In this document: positions 1-7,846 of the stretch, piece by piece | How positions within the stretch are numbered: the stretch's first letter is position 1 | Layout of the letters: each line of letters begins with the position of its first letter | Assembly: GCA_003602635.1 (NCBI GenBank) | Contig: QQSJ01000061.1 | Coordinates: forward strand, 1-45,917 | Source: Candidatus Poseidoniales archaeon | Lineage (GTDB): Archaea; Thermoplasmatota; Poseidoniia; Poseidoniales; Poseidoniaceae | Reading direction: 5' to 3' | Length of the DNA: 45,917 bases | Position numbers and translations under genes: made by a program | Notes under the pieces: model-generated | What the model was told of the DNA's origin: nothing | What the model saw: only the letters and a program-made list of their open reading frames with translations | Databases searched by the model: none

Positions 1-485
1 CCGCTGCTCTCCTCGGTGCCGAACACGGCGACCTGCGCGAGGGCGTAGCCGTGTGGGACGTAATTCTCGAAGATGAACTCGCCACGGCCCGGACTCACGA
101 CGTTGGTGGGCAGGGATTCCGAGCCCTGTGGCCCGTAGGAATAGTAAGGGGAGATGACGGCGATCACCGGCACCTGCTCGCCGGCCTCGGTGTTGGAGGG
201 GAGCCAGTATGAGAGGTGTACTTCGGAGGTCGGTGGGCCGGTTTCCCAAATGTCTGAGGTGTCCACCTCAATGAGGGCTTCTTGCACGGGAAGGGCCGTG
301 TGTGGCCCGTCTTCGAGGACACGGCTGTAGGAGCCGGTCCAATTCCATTCGACAAGATGGCGGTCTTCGAGGCGAAGGCGGTCGTCGTCGTCGCCGTCTC
401 CTTCGGCCGACGGAGCATCGCTCAAACACCCCGAGAGCGGCATGCAGAGGACAAGCAACGCCAGCACCGCGGCACGCCCTCGCAT
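1..485 (-). CDS. Secreted lipoprotein, S15/CocE-like hydrolase (partial)
   Basis: Only the first 161 codons are present; the gene runs off the left edge. The ATG at 485 opens a short basic N-terminus (MRGRAAV), a hydrophobic stretch and a lipobox (PLSGC), so the protein is probably exported and lipid-anchored. An acidic linker (GDGDDDD) follows. The rest resembles the start of the alpha/beta-hydrolase domain of the S15 Xaa-Pro dipeptidyl-peptidase / CocE acylase group: a VPVIAVISPYY strand, then HGYALAQVAVFGTEESSG, which matches the family pattern of a GYA strand followed by RGTxxSxG. The nucleophile GxSxG motif would lie outside the window. The lipoprotein call is firm; the hydrolase family is inferred from short motifs. 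It is divergent from the gene at 594. Confidence 0.65.
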   Translation of the reverse strand, partial: MRGRAAVLALLVLCMPLSGCLSDAPSAEGDGDDDDRLRLEDRHLVEWNWTGSYSRVLEDGPHTALPVQEALIEVDTSDIWETGPPTSEVHLSYWLPSNTEAGEQVPVIAVISPYYSYGPQGSESLPTNVVSPGRGEFIFENYVPHGYALAQVAVFGTEESS

Positions 486-593
486 GAAGGGGCCTCGAGG
501 TTGCCCTTCATCACGCTGACGCCCTCCCCTGAACGCGTGCAAGGGCGCCCGTCAGACGGGAAACGTCAAGCCAGACCCGTTCGACCACGGACC

Positions 594-1181
594 ATGGGCG
601 CTGGTCCTGCCGAGGCCGGAAAGAAGTGGTTCATGCGCCAGTATTGGCGCTTGCAGCAATCGCAGAGCCTCATTTCGATGGGGTTCTGGTGCGTCACGCT
701 GACCCTGTTGATTTGGCCCTACGTGTCCTGGCGTTTCAACGCGGACACGCAATGGGCGGGCATCCCTGCCACCTACGTTGGCTTGGCGTCGATCGCCATG
801 ATGGTGTTGCTCACCGTGCTGCTCGTCGGTTACATCTACGACCAATTCCTCTCGTTGTGGAAGGAACATCAGAACGTCATCATCGAGCGGAACCCCTTCG
901 CGACCTACCTTTTGACGCCACGCGATGCCGTCATCATTGGGCAACTGTCGGCGCTGATGAAGACCATGCATCCTGATGACGAGCGCATTCAGGCCCAAGC
1001 CGAGTGGATGGAACGATGGCTGGCCTCCATGCCGGAACTGGAAGTGTTTGAGCGAATGGTGACCGAGCTTGACGAGCGCCTCGGCACACCGGTCCCCGAA
1101 TTCACCTTCCTGCCCGACGGCGCGGTCGAAGCTGCGCGGCAGTCCGCTGCTGCTCGGCGCAACGGTGACGAGGGGGCATGA
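594..1181 (+). CDS. Two-helix membrane protein, unknown function
   Basis: This 195-residue protein has two hydrophobic helices, about residues 32-50 (ISMGFWCVTLTLLIWPYV) and 62-85 (IPATYVGLASIAMMVLLTVL), followed by a soluble alpha-helical C-terminal domain of about 105 residues with FATYLLTPRDAVIIGQLSAL and charged helices. I do not recognise the family. ATG 594 is chosen because the preceding in-frame sequence has no membrane or domain character; ATG 633 is an alternative. Its stop is one base from the start of the HAD phosphatase gene (TGACATG), so the two genes are probably co-transcribed and translationally coupled. Confidence 0.7.
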   Translation: MGAGPAEAGKKWFMRQYWRLQQSQSLISMGFWCVTLTLLIWPYVSWRFNADTQWAGIPATYVGLASIAMMVLLTVLLVGYIYDQFLSLWKEHQNVIIERNPFATYLLTPRDAVIIGQLSALMKTMHPDDERIQAQAEWMERWLASMPELEVFERMVTELDERLGTPVPEFTFLPDGAVEAARQSAAARRNGDEGA

Positions 1182-1182
1182 C

Positions 1183-1731
1183 ATGGACTGGCCAAGCGAT
1201 TGGTGCCGCCCATCGCCTGAGGTGATCACCCGCTTGGCGGGACTCGAGATGTTGCTCCTCGATGTCGACGGCGTCCTGACCGACGGTACCGTCCTTCGAG
1301 GCGCGGACGGTTCGGAAGCGCGCCGCTTCTCGGTCATCGACGGTCATGGCCTCGGCATGCTTCGTGACGACGGCATGACCATCGGCGTGGTCAGCCGCGA
1401 GGCGTCCGAAATCACCCGCGGGCGAATGGAGAAGCTGCAGATGCCAGAAATTCACGTCGGAGCCTCGGACAAGGCCTTGGTCGTCGCAGACATTCGGGCG
1501 AGGCACAATCTTGGCCCTGGAACCATCGCGTTCGTCGGCGACGACATACCGGATCTGGCAGCCTTCGCAGAAGCCGATTTCTGCATCGCGCCAGCCAACG
1601 CACATCCGGCGGTGAAGGCAGCGGCGGACGTGGTGCTGTGCCGCCGTGGTGGCCATGAGGCCGTCCGTGAATTGGCTGAACTCATTCGTGCAGCGAAGGG
1701 CCTCGGGCCGATGGCTCACCTGTTGTCGTGA
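1183..1731 (+). CDS. KdsC-like HAD phosphatase (nonulosonate 9-phosphate or KDO-8-phosphate type)
   Basis: The 182-residue length is that of the KdsC branch of the HAD superfamily, which has no large cap domain and works as a tetramer. HAD motif I is LLLDVDGVLTDG (nucleophile D27, acid/base D29) and the motif III/IV region holds GDDIPDL near residues 119-125, typical of KdsC. KdsC removes phosphate from KDO-8-phosphate; relatives act on sialic acid 9-phosphate. With neuA and neuB adjacent, a role in dephosphorylating a nonulosonic acid phosphate is a reasonable inference. The start ATG 1183 is preceded by GAGGGGG six bases upstream. It converges with neuA, the two stop codons directly abutting at 1731/1732. 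Confidence 0.85.
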   Translation: MDWPSDWCRPSPEVITRLAGLEMLLLDVDGVLTDGTVLRGADGSEARRFSVIDGHGLGMLRDDGMTIGVVSREASEITRGRMEKLQMPEIHVGASDKALVVADIRARHNLGPGTIAFVGDDIPDLAAFAEADFCIAPANAHPAVKAAADVVLCRRGGHEAVRELAELIRAAKGLGPMAHLLS

Positions 1732-2418
1732 TCAGGCTGGAGCGAGGCCGCGCTCGGCCACCACGTGTTCCAAGCGAGCCCAATCGTTCTCTGTGTCGAT
1801 TTCCCAAGCCTGCCATGGCCGCATGACGTAGGCGCCGGTCCGTCCTCCAAGCCTGCAGGCGGCGTTGCCCCATACCTCGCGGGTGGCGATGTAGAAGGCA
1901 CCGTTTTCCGCCACCCGGTCAGGAATGTCCTGGCGGCGGGGGCGATGTTGTGGATCATAGTTGAGCGGAGTGGCCGTGCCGTCCGTCCCAATCGACCATT
2001 GGAACACGTGATTTTCAACCACCGACAAGAGGCTGTCCAGACCTTCTTTGCTCATCTGCGTCAACGCCGCGTCGAGATCACTGGGCATGGTCAGCGGCGA
2101 CGTGGCCTGCATCAGCACCACGGTGCTGGCCTTCTGGCCTACGGGGTGGTGGGAAAGAACGTCGATCACCACCGGCTCTGTTCCCGCTTCGTCCGTGGCG
2201 AGGGCTTCGGGACGACGGTGGATTTGAGCCCCGCAGGATTCGGCTACGGCCAAGATCTCGTCGTCTTCGCTTGAGAGGACAACGTGGTCAATGCCATCTG
2301 CCGCCAAAGCTGCACGAATCGTCCACGCGATGAGCGGGTGCCCTGCGAAAGAGCGGATGTTCTTGCGCGGGATGCCTTTGGACCCGCCGCGAGCGCAAAT
2401 GATGGCCACGACGGACAC
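1732..2418 (-). CDS. neuA: CMP-N-acylneuraminate (nonulosonate) cytidylyltransferase
   Basis: This enzyme activates a nonulosonic acid (sialic, legionaminic or pseudaminic type) with CTP to the CMP-sugar used by glycosyltransferases. The N-terminal nucleotide-binding signature ICARGGSKGIPRKNIR is intact, followed by HPLIAWTIRAAL and later LMQATSPL, all typical of NeuA/PseF. GTG 2418 is the preferred start (MSVVAIICARGG): GAGGG lies exactly six bases before it, with its TGA being the neuB stop. TTG 2424 is the alternative. At about 228 residues it is the length of the stand-alone synthetase domain, without the extra C-terminal esterase of some bacterial forms. It follows neuB in the same operon. 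Confidence 0.9.
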   Translation of the reverse strand: MSVVAIICARGGSKGIPRKNIRSFAGHPLIAWTIRAALAADGIDHVVLSSEDDEILAVAESCGAQIHRRPEALATDEAGTEPVVIDVLSHHPVGQKASTVVLMQATSPLTMPSDLDAALTQMSKEGLDSLLSVVENHVFQWSIGTDGTATPLNYDPQHRPRRQDIPDRVAENGAFYIATREVWGNAACRLGGRTGAYVMRPWQAWEIDTENDWARLEHVVAERGLAPA

Positions 2419-2424
2419 GGTCAA

Positions 2425-2430
2425 CCCTCA
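2425..2430 (-). promoter_or_regulatory. Ribosome binding site TGAGGG embedded in neuB stop, before neuA
   Basis: The neuB stop TGA is followed by GGG and then six bases (TTGACC) to the GTG start of neuA. It is one of several junctions in this window with the same TGA-GGN-N6-start geometry and supports GTG 2418 as the start. Confidence 0.6.
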
Positions 2431-3303
2431 CTGAACGCGTCGGAGTTTGGCGCGCATCGGGACTTCTTCGTCGTAGACGCGCTTGACGCCGTCGCCGAGG
2501 GCCACTTCGAACGCTCTGACGTCGCGCACGAGTTTCTGCAGGCCTGGCACTTCCAAACTGGCCGCGTGATCGCTGCCGCGCATCGCCCGGTCAAGCGTGA
2601 AGTGACGCTCCAGAACCTTCGCGCCCATCGCCACAGCGGCGATGTCGATGGCGATGCCTTGGTGATGGCCAGAGAACCCGAGGATGAAGTCCGGGTACCG
2701 CTCTTGGAGGGTGGCCATGTACGCGAGGTTGAGTTGTTCGAACTTCGCAGGATACGTCGAAGTGCAGTGGAACATCACCTTTGGCTGCGCAGAGGAGCGA
2801 AGCCATTCCGCGCAGGTGTGGATTTCTTCTTCCGTGCTCATTCCAGTGGACATCATCATCGGGACGTCAGCAGCAAGCATGGCCTGGACGGTTTCCTGAT
2901 CGGTGATGCTGGCGCTGGCGATCTTGAACATCGGAATGCCCGCTTCAGCCATCTGACCCGCGCTGACGGGGTCCCATGCCGATACGAAGTACGCCACACC
3001 GCGGCTGGCGGCGTGGGCCATGAGCTCCATGTGTTGCTCGACCGAGAGTTCGAGGGCGTCACGATGAGCCCCGTACGTGTCAGCAAATGCGTTCGGCGAA
3101 GCGTAGGGTCGGTCGTACTGTTCTGGCGTGAGCAGCGTCCTGGTGTGGCGCTTTTGGCTCTTGATGGCGTTGACGCCGGCTTCAGCAGCCGTGTCGATCA
3201 GCCGCTTGGCGATCTCCATTTCGCCCTGGTGGTTTTGGCCGATTTCGGCGATGATGTAGGTCTGCCCTGCGGTGACGGCTTCGGCGATGTCGCTGATGGC
3301 CAT
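2428..3303 (-). CDS. neuB: N-acetylneuraminate (nonulosonate) synthase lacking SAF domain
   Basis: NeuB condenses phosphoenolpyruvate with a six-carbon amino sugar to make a nine-carbon nonulosonic acid. The TIM-barrel signatures are present: YIIAEIGQNHQGEMEIAKRL, KIASASITD, STGMSTEEEI, MFHCTSTYPAKFEQLNL, and the metal/substrate region LERHFTLDRAMRGSDHAASL. ATG 3303 gives the usual short lead before AEIGxNH; ATG 3333 would add ten residues. The protein stops after VPMRAKLRRV at about 291 residues, where family members continue for about 50 residues with the SAF (antifreeze-like) domain that closes over the active site of the partner subunit. It lies between the glycosyltransferase-like gene and neuA in one operon. 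Confidence 0.88.
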   Translation of the reverse strand: MAISDIAEAVTAGQTYIIAEIGQNHQGEMEIAKRLIDTAAEAGVNAIKSQKRHTRTLLTPEQYDRPYASPNAFADTYGAHRDALELSVEQHMELMAHAASRGVAYFVSAWDPVSAGQMAEAGIPMFKIASASITDQETVQAMLAADVPMMMSTGMSTEEEIHTCAEWLRSSAQPKVMFHCTSTYPAKFEQLNLAYMATLQERYPDFILGFSGHHQGIAIDIAAVAMGAKVLERHFTLDRAMRGSDHAASLEVPGLQKLVRDVRAFEVALGDGVKRVYDEEVPMRAKLRRVQ

Positions 3304-3351
3304 GCTTCCGGGCACCGGACATGAGGTTATCATCCTGTGGACCGATGTGCT

Positions 3352-4533
3352 TCATTCTGCGTCGGTCCATGCTTCAGGCGCACCACCTTCGGCCAGCCAA
3401 CGCGCCAAAGAGGCCACTCGGACCCCATTCTTCCCATCGGCGCGGTGCCCCAACCGGGCAAATGCACGGTCACACGCCGCCTCTGTGGGGCGAAGGCCCT
3501 CGTCGAGGATGGCCATCAAATCCCCCGGTGAAAAGACGGCATCGCCCAACACGTCAAGCAACGCTTCCACCTCAGCGGCAGGAGCTGCACCGTCCTCCGG
3601 GCGGATGCTGTTGACAAAGGGCGTGCGGAACGCCAGCGCTGGGATGACGACCGAGGTGGCTGGAGACAGCACCACCTTCGCATGGCGTAGCAAGGGCAAG
3701 TAGAGGTCCTGGTCCAACGTCGTGATCACGCCGTCGGGCATCGAAATGGCCGTCCCTTGGCTCACTTCAACCGGATGTGGTTTGTGGACGAAGGCCAGGT
3801 CAGAGCGGTCTCCAAATCGGGCCAAGGCCTCTTGGAAAAGGGCGTCTGCAGGGCCCTTGACCGGCAAGCGGTGAGAGCCGAGCATCAGCACAATGCCCCG
3901 GTCCGCGTCGAGGCCAAGACGAGCGTGAACGTCGATTGAACTGGCGGCGTCCAACCCGTCCAGCGAGGGTGAACCCGTGATGATTTGTCCCTTGGCGGGT
4001 GCGCCGACGCCGACGTTGATGTCCCGGCAGACCTCGGACCACACCGCATTGGCGGTGCACCCCATCATGCTCCCCCTGTAGTCCAGCCATGGCCATGTGA
4101 GGGTGGGTGAACCGTGGTCGATGGAAAGGACCGGTATCTCCTCGCGCTGGGCCCAAGGGACGACGCTGTGCTTTGTCCATCCTTGGTTTGGAGTCACCAC
4201 AATGATCACGTCGGGGCGCCATGGGAGGCGCCCGCGGGCAGGTGGGAAAGGCACCGTCCAAGCGACGTCGTTCGAATCCATCTCTCCGCCGTCCGCGTCC
4301 TCCCACGACCATTCTGAGCCGCGGTACGTGTTTCGAGCCCACCTCAATCGGGCCCACAGGAAACCGTTGACCATGCGGCCGAGCTTGGTTCGCGCTTCGT
4401 AGGCGTGGGGGCCCGGGGTCGTGCGACCGATGATCATCAGCGCGTCGTCACCGCCCTGCGCAAGGGCCTCCAGAACCGTCGCCACGTGCTGGCGGTTGGT
4501 CGGAGCTTCACCGGCCACCACGAGCGCTCGCAT
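3352..4533 (-). CDS. GT-B-like glycosyltransferase of the glycan locus
   Basis: The 393-residue protein looks like a two-domain GT-B sugar enzyme: an N-terminal MRALVVAGEAP strand and, in the C-terminal half, GIVLMLGSHRLPVKGP, then FVHKPHPVE and VVLSPATSVVIPALAFRTPFV. The KPHP motif and late SPATSVVIPAL loop resemble capsule-type glycosyl/glycerophosphotransferases and UDP-GlcNAc 2-epimerase-like folds. The exact donor cannot be read from sequence. No signal peptide or membrane helix is evident. ATG 4533 is chosen because the domain begins there and GGGGAGG lies just upstream. It is the first gene of the minus-strand operon with neuB and neuA, so a role in making or transferring the nonulosonate-containing glycan is inferred; a NeuC-like epimerase is the main alternative. 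Confidence 0.6.
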   Translation of the reverse strand: MRALVVAGEAPTNRQHVATVLEALAQGGDDALMIIGRTTPGPHAYEARTKLGRMVNGFLWARLRWARNTYRGSEWSWEDADGGEMDSNDVAWTVPFPPARGRLPWRPDVIIVVTPNQGWTKHSVVPWAQREEIPVLSIDHGSPTLTWPWLDYRGSMMGCTANAVWSEVCRDINVGVGAPAKGQIITGSPSLDGLDAASSIDVHARLGLDADRGIVLMLGSHRLPVKGPADALFQEALARFGDRSDLAFVHKPHPVEVSQGTAISMPDGVITTLDQDLYLPLLRHAKVVLSPATSVVIPALAFRTPFVNSIRPEDGAAPAAEVEALLDVLGDAVFSPGDLMAILDEGLRPTEAACDRAFARLGHRADGKNGVRVASLARWLAEGGAPEAWTDAE

Positions 4534-4562
4534 GACCTCCCCGTCCACACGACGGCCTTCCT

Positions 4563-4570
4563 GCTTATAG
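4563..4570. promoter_or_regulatory. Candidate shared TATA element between divergent glycan genes
   Basis: The 80-bp region between the divergent starts 4533 and 4614 has one AT-rich core, GCTTATAGC. Read on the minus strand (GCTATAAGC) it lies about 34 nt before ATG 4533, leaving a short leader with the GGGGAGG site; on the plus strand it lies about 47 nt before ATG 4614. A bidirectional promoter is possible. Confidence 0.4.
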
Positions 4571-4613
4571 CGACCCAAGCCTTGATGAACGCCTCCAGAA
4601 GGTCTTGCGCTGC

Positions 4614-5468
4614 ATGTCGGGTCGTTTTGCAGGCCTGCGGGAAACCTACCGCCGGGACGGGTTCGTCGTCGTGCGGGGTTTGCTCGACGTGGAGGAGGCG
4701 ATGGACCTCCGCCGTCGCCTTGTGGAGCATTCTGGCGTGACGGACGCTGATTTCGATGACGTCGAAAACGGGGTGCCCCGAAAATGGACCTCGCCGGGCG
4801 GGGTGGCCAAAACCCCAGAATTCCAACATCTGCTCTTCGATGAACGGCTGATCGAATTGGCCCGCGAGGTGCTCGGCCCCGAGGCGGTGTACCTGCACCA
4901 CAACGACTTGCATGCAGGGTATTCCTCACCAGGGTGGCACCGCGACAACGTCCACCGCACGTTCAGCAAGGGGGACGATTGGGACGAGGAAAAGGCCCCC
5001 TACCGATGCGCGCGCATCGCTCTTTACCTCCAGACGCATGCAGAATCCGGATTCAAATTCGGATTGATTCCTCGCTCCCATCGACGGGAATCGCGCTTGG
5101 TTCAGTGGGAACGGGGAGCGCCGCGTTTCTCGACCGTACGCCGCTTGGTGATGGGACAAGGGTTGGCCTTTGCACGGGCCCGATGGATCGCCACAGAACC
5201 CGGTGACGTGGTCATCTTCGACCACCGCGTCTTGCATTGTGGGGGTCGAACGCGTGGGCCGAAGTACTCCATCTACCTTGGAGCGGGCGTGCAAAACGAA
5301 CACTTCGACCGCCATTGGTCCTACTACCGTGACCTGCGGACTGACCTCGACTATCCAGAGGTCCCGGAGGCGTTGCAGGCACGTTTGCTCGACGAAGGGT
5401 TGTGGCCTTCAGAAGAGGTCCCCGCGCTCGGCCATGTCGACCACGCCTTCCTGCCGCCTGCGGCGTGA
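4614..5468 (+). CDS. Phytanoyl-CoA dioxygenase (PhyH) family Fe(II)/2-oxoglutarate oxygenase
   Basis: This 284-residue soluble protein has the iron-binding triad of the family: WHRDN (H109, D111) and the distal histidine in GDVVIFDHRVLHCGG (H208), followed by basic residues suited to 2-oxoglutarate. The opening YRRDGFVVVRGLLDVEEA is the typical PhyH N-terminus. Such enzymes hydroxylate lipids, amino acids or small metabolites, and some occur in glycan or lipid modification clusters. The substrate is unknown. Placed between glycan genes and 60 bp before a glycosyltransferase on the same strand, it may tailor a surface sugar or lipid carrier (inference). ATG 4614 is chosen over an upstream TTG at 4605. 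Confidence 0.85.
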   Translation: MSGRFAGLRETYRRDGFVVVRGLLDVEEAMDLRRRLVEHSGVTDADFDDVENGVPRKWTSPGGVAKTPEFQHLLFDERLIELAREVLGPEAVYLHHNDLHAGYSSPGWHRDNVHRTFSKGDDWDEEKAPYRCARIALYLQTHAESGFKFGLIPRSHRRESRLVQWERGAPRFSTVRRLVMGQGLAFARARWIATEPGDVVIFDHRVLHCGGRTRGPKYSIYLGAGVQNEHFDRHWSYYRDLRTDLDYPEVPEALQARLLDEGLWPSEEVPALGHVDHAFLPPAA

Positions 5469-5528
5469 TGGGGGTTTGGCCGCCTCAGGGCCCACCACGC
5501 TCAAAGGGGTCGGAGCGAAGGCAGGGGC

Positions 5529-6764
5529 GTGAGCACCCGCCGCCTCTTCGCCGCAGTGCGTGACCTCGATCCACCAGGAGGTGGTGCGGAGCGTTCCTTG
5601 GCGGCCCTCCTGAATGGGATTGCGGTCCCCGGGCCAACGCTCGAAACCGCACCGCTGTTTGTGCCAATGTCGCCCGCTGCGGATGCTCCAACGCATCCTG
5701 CGTGGACGGTCCGCGCCTTCGCAAGCCACGATCGAGGCGACCCTATTGGTTTGCTCGAGCCTGAAGTGGACTTCACCACCACAGATCTCCCCATCGAAGG
5801 ATTCTGGTCGAAGGTGGCCTGGGGTCTACGGGAACGAAAGGGCGAGCGCCGAAGGAGAAAGTGGGCTCATGACCGGCACATCGGCCGGCGAAGCCCTCAG
5901 TTCGCCGCTCGTGTCGGCTCGTGGTTGGACCGGCAGGAGCACGCCGGCGGCATCGGATTGACCCAGCTTGAATGGGCGCCTGGAGCTGCACAAGCCTTCA
6001 CCGCCCGGGGCATGCCCTACGTCATGTTTGTTCGGGACGACACGGTGTTCCGCCTCGAAGAACGGTTTCGACCCGTGATGGAAGGGGCCGCTCTGGTGTG
6101 CGCAGCTGGAGAAGGCTTGCTCACCGACATTCGGTCCAGGTTTGCCATTCAACACGGCCACAGCGTGCCGCTGCCCATCGATTTCGGTGGACGCTTTGGC
6201 AGCATGGACGACGTGACCGCCCTGCGGTCGGCCGAGCAAGCGAAGCGCCCGGATGGAGCACCGCCCACGATCGGCATCATGGTGGTCACACCAGAGAAGG
6301 GGTTGCGGATGTATCAGCGCCTGCTGCCAAAATTGCTTGAGCGCTGGCCAGAGGCGGAAGTCCACATTGCAGGAGGGAGCGTGTACCCACAGGAGCTCGC
6401 ACATCATCCGAATGCGCGTGTGGTGGGACACGTGGACGCTGCGACCTTCTTCGCCGGAATCGACCTTCATCTCATCCTCTTCGAGACGACCGGATCATGG
6501 GGCCGGGTCATTGGCGAGGCGGGGTTGTTTGGGGTGCCAAGCGTGACCTCAGACGTGGGTTCGCAGAAGGAGGCCTTGGGCGAGGGGGGCCTTTTGGTCG
6601 ACGACGGCCATGATGCTGATGCTGTCATCGACGCCCTGCAAGCCGTGTACGCCGACCGTGAGCGCTACGGTGCCCTGGCCCGTGAGCACACCCGGATGGT
6701 GGACCATCGGCGTTCTGTGGCGGCCTTCCGCAGCGGGCTTGAGGCCCTGTTTGAAGGCCGTTGA
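5529..6764 (+). CDS. Glycosyltransferase family 1/4 (GT-B)
   Basis: The 411-residue protein begins with GTG (MSTRRLFAAVRDLDPPGGGAERSL), the usual GT4 acceptor-domain start with the GGAE loop. The C-terminal donor domain holds TIGIMVVTPEKGLRMY, AEVHIAGG, ARVVGHVDA and the late WGRVIGEAGLFGVPSVTSDVG, whose GEAGLFGVP matches the E-x7-E-like region (EAxxxGxP) of retaining GT4 enzymes. It is soluble or peripheral, working on the cytoplasmic face on a lipid-linked acceptor. It follows the PhyH gene and closes the plus-strand half of the glycan locus. Donor and acceptor are not identifiable. Confidence 0.85.
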   Translation: MSTRRLFAAVRDLDPPGGGAERSLAALLNGIAVPGPTLETAPLFVPMSPAADAPTHPAWTVRAFASHDRGDPIGLLEPEVDFTTTDLPIEGFWSKVAWGLRERKGERRRRKWAHDRHIGRRSPQFAARVGSWLDRQEHAGGIGLTQLEWAPGAAQAFTARGMPYVMFVRDDTVFRLEERFRPVMEGAALVCAAGEGLLTDIRSRFAIQHGHSVPLPIDFGGRFGSMDDVTALRSAEQAKRPDGAPPTIGIMVVTPEKGLRMYQRLLPKLLERWPEAEVHIAGGSVYPQELAHHPNARVVGHVDAATFFAGIDLHLILFETTGSWGRVIGEAGLFGVPSVTSDVGSQKEALGEGGLLVDDGHDADAVIDALQAVYADRERYGALAREHTRMVDHRRSVAAFRSGLEALFEGR

Positions 6765-6803
6765 GCCGGAACCCTTGAGGGGGCCCGGCACGGCACCCCA
6801 ACC

Positions 6804-7607
6804 ATGGAGCCGGCGGAGGTTTGGGGTGAGCGATGGGCCGCCATGAACGCGCCCATCGCACGTCAATACATGACGGCGGCCACGCGTTCGCAAAGCCTGG
6901 TCTGCTTGGCTGCGGACCGAACCAAGATGAGCGATCTGCTGGCTTTGGTTCGCAGCGTTGGCCCTTCCCTGGCCGCCCTGAAAACCCACGTGGACGTCGT
7001 TGAAGATTGGACGAAGGAGGGGTGGGCCGAGGTTCGCGCGGCGGCCGACGAAGTCGACCTTTTGCTCTTCGAAGACCGGAAATTCGCGGACATCGGTGGC
7101 ATCACTCAGAAACAAATGCACGGCCTCTACGGCGTCGCTGAGTGGGCCGATCTGGTGACGGCGCACCTGATTTCTGGACCTGACATTGTGGACGGGTGCA
7201 TGGCCGCGTGGGCAGACGTTGGGCGTGACGGAGGGGTCCTTCTGTTGGCGCAAATGTCCAGCCGGGGCAACCTGCTTGCAGGACCATATTCGGATGCTGT
7301 GGTCGCCCACGGGCGCGGGCATGATGGTGTGGTGGGCTTCATCGGAAACGGAAGCCGACCCGAGGAACTTCGTGACTTACGCGGCCGTGTGGGTGAAGGC
7401 CGCATGATCTGGACGCCTGGCGTCAACCTCGCGGTTGGGGACGGAGCCATGGGCCAACGGTATGGACATCCACGAGAAGCGGTGTTGGCCGGTTCGGACG
7501 CCATCATCGTCGGTTCTGGCATCCACAAAGCAGAGGACCCAGTCGCGGCGGCCAAGGCGTATGCAGAAGCATCATGGCAGGCCCTCCTCGAACGGAGCGG
7601 AGCCTGA
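6804..7607 (+). CDS. pyrF: Orotidine 5'-phosphate decarboxylase, eukaryotic type
   Basis: It catalyses the last step of UMP synthesis, decarboxylating OMP. The catalytic array is plain: LKTHVD (K60, D64) and FEDRKFADIG (D91, K93, D96). The remainder also follows the yeast URA3 pattern rather than the short archaeal form: AEWADLVTAH, QMSSRGNL, VVGFIGNG, TPGV, QRYGHPREAV and SDAIIVGSGI. The length of 267 residues also equals the eukaryotic monofunctional enzyme, against about 210-230 for typical archaeal PyrF. The stop overlaps the start of the next gene (TGATG), so they are coupled. Confidence is high for function; the eukaryotic-type assignment rests on motif reading. Confidence 0.93.
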   Translation: MEPAEVWGERWAAMNAPIARQYMTAATRSQSLVCLAADRTKMSDLLALVRSVGPSLAALKTHVDVVEDWTKEGWAEVRAAADEVDLLLFEDRKFADIGGITQKQMHGLYGVAEWADLVTAHLISGPDIVDGCMAAWADVGRDGGVLLLAQMSSRGNLLAGPYSDAVVAHGRGHDGVVGFIGNGSRPEELRDLRGRVGEGRMIWTPGVNLAVGDGAMGQRYGHPREAVLAGSDAIIVGSGIHKAEDPVAAAKAYAEASWQALLERSGA

Positions 7608-7846
7608 TGGACGCCGTCGACCTCGTCGGGTGGATCCTTGCGGCCATCTCGATTGCAGCTCTTGTGTGGATGGTGCGGTCGGCCGCGCTTCGCGACCAGG
7701 CCCTCGATGACCGAATTGCGGCCGGTGATCTGTCGCTGTTTGACGAAGGCAACCTCGACATCGAAGAGGTCGTTCGTGCTCCAGCCGGCTCAACGGTTCA
7801 ACCCGGTCGCTTGATGGAGCTTGGTCCACAGCCACCGTTCAGATGA
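7607..7846 (+). CDS. Small single-helix membrane protein, unknown
   Basis: This 79-residue protein has an N-terminal membrane helix at about residues 5-25 (DLVGWILAAISIAALVWMV) and a short acidic, hydrophilic tail. Its ATG shares a base with the pyrF stop (TGATG), which supports translation as the second gene of that operon. The family is not recognised. Its 3' end overlaps by eight bases the end of the convergent receiver/EF-hand gene. Confidence 0.65.
   Translation: MDAVDLVGWILAAISIAALVWMVRSAALRDQALDDRIAAGDLSLFDEGNLDIEEVVRAPAGSTVQPGRLMELGPQPPFR

Noticed and set aside
2428-2500. Frameshift as the reason NeuB lacks its SAF domain
   Set aside because: Downstream of the stop the sequence is immediately the neuA start with intact motifs, so no SAF coding remnant is present in another frame.
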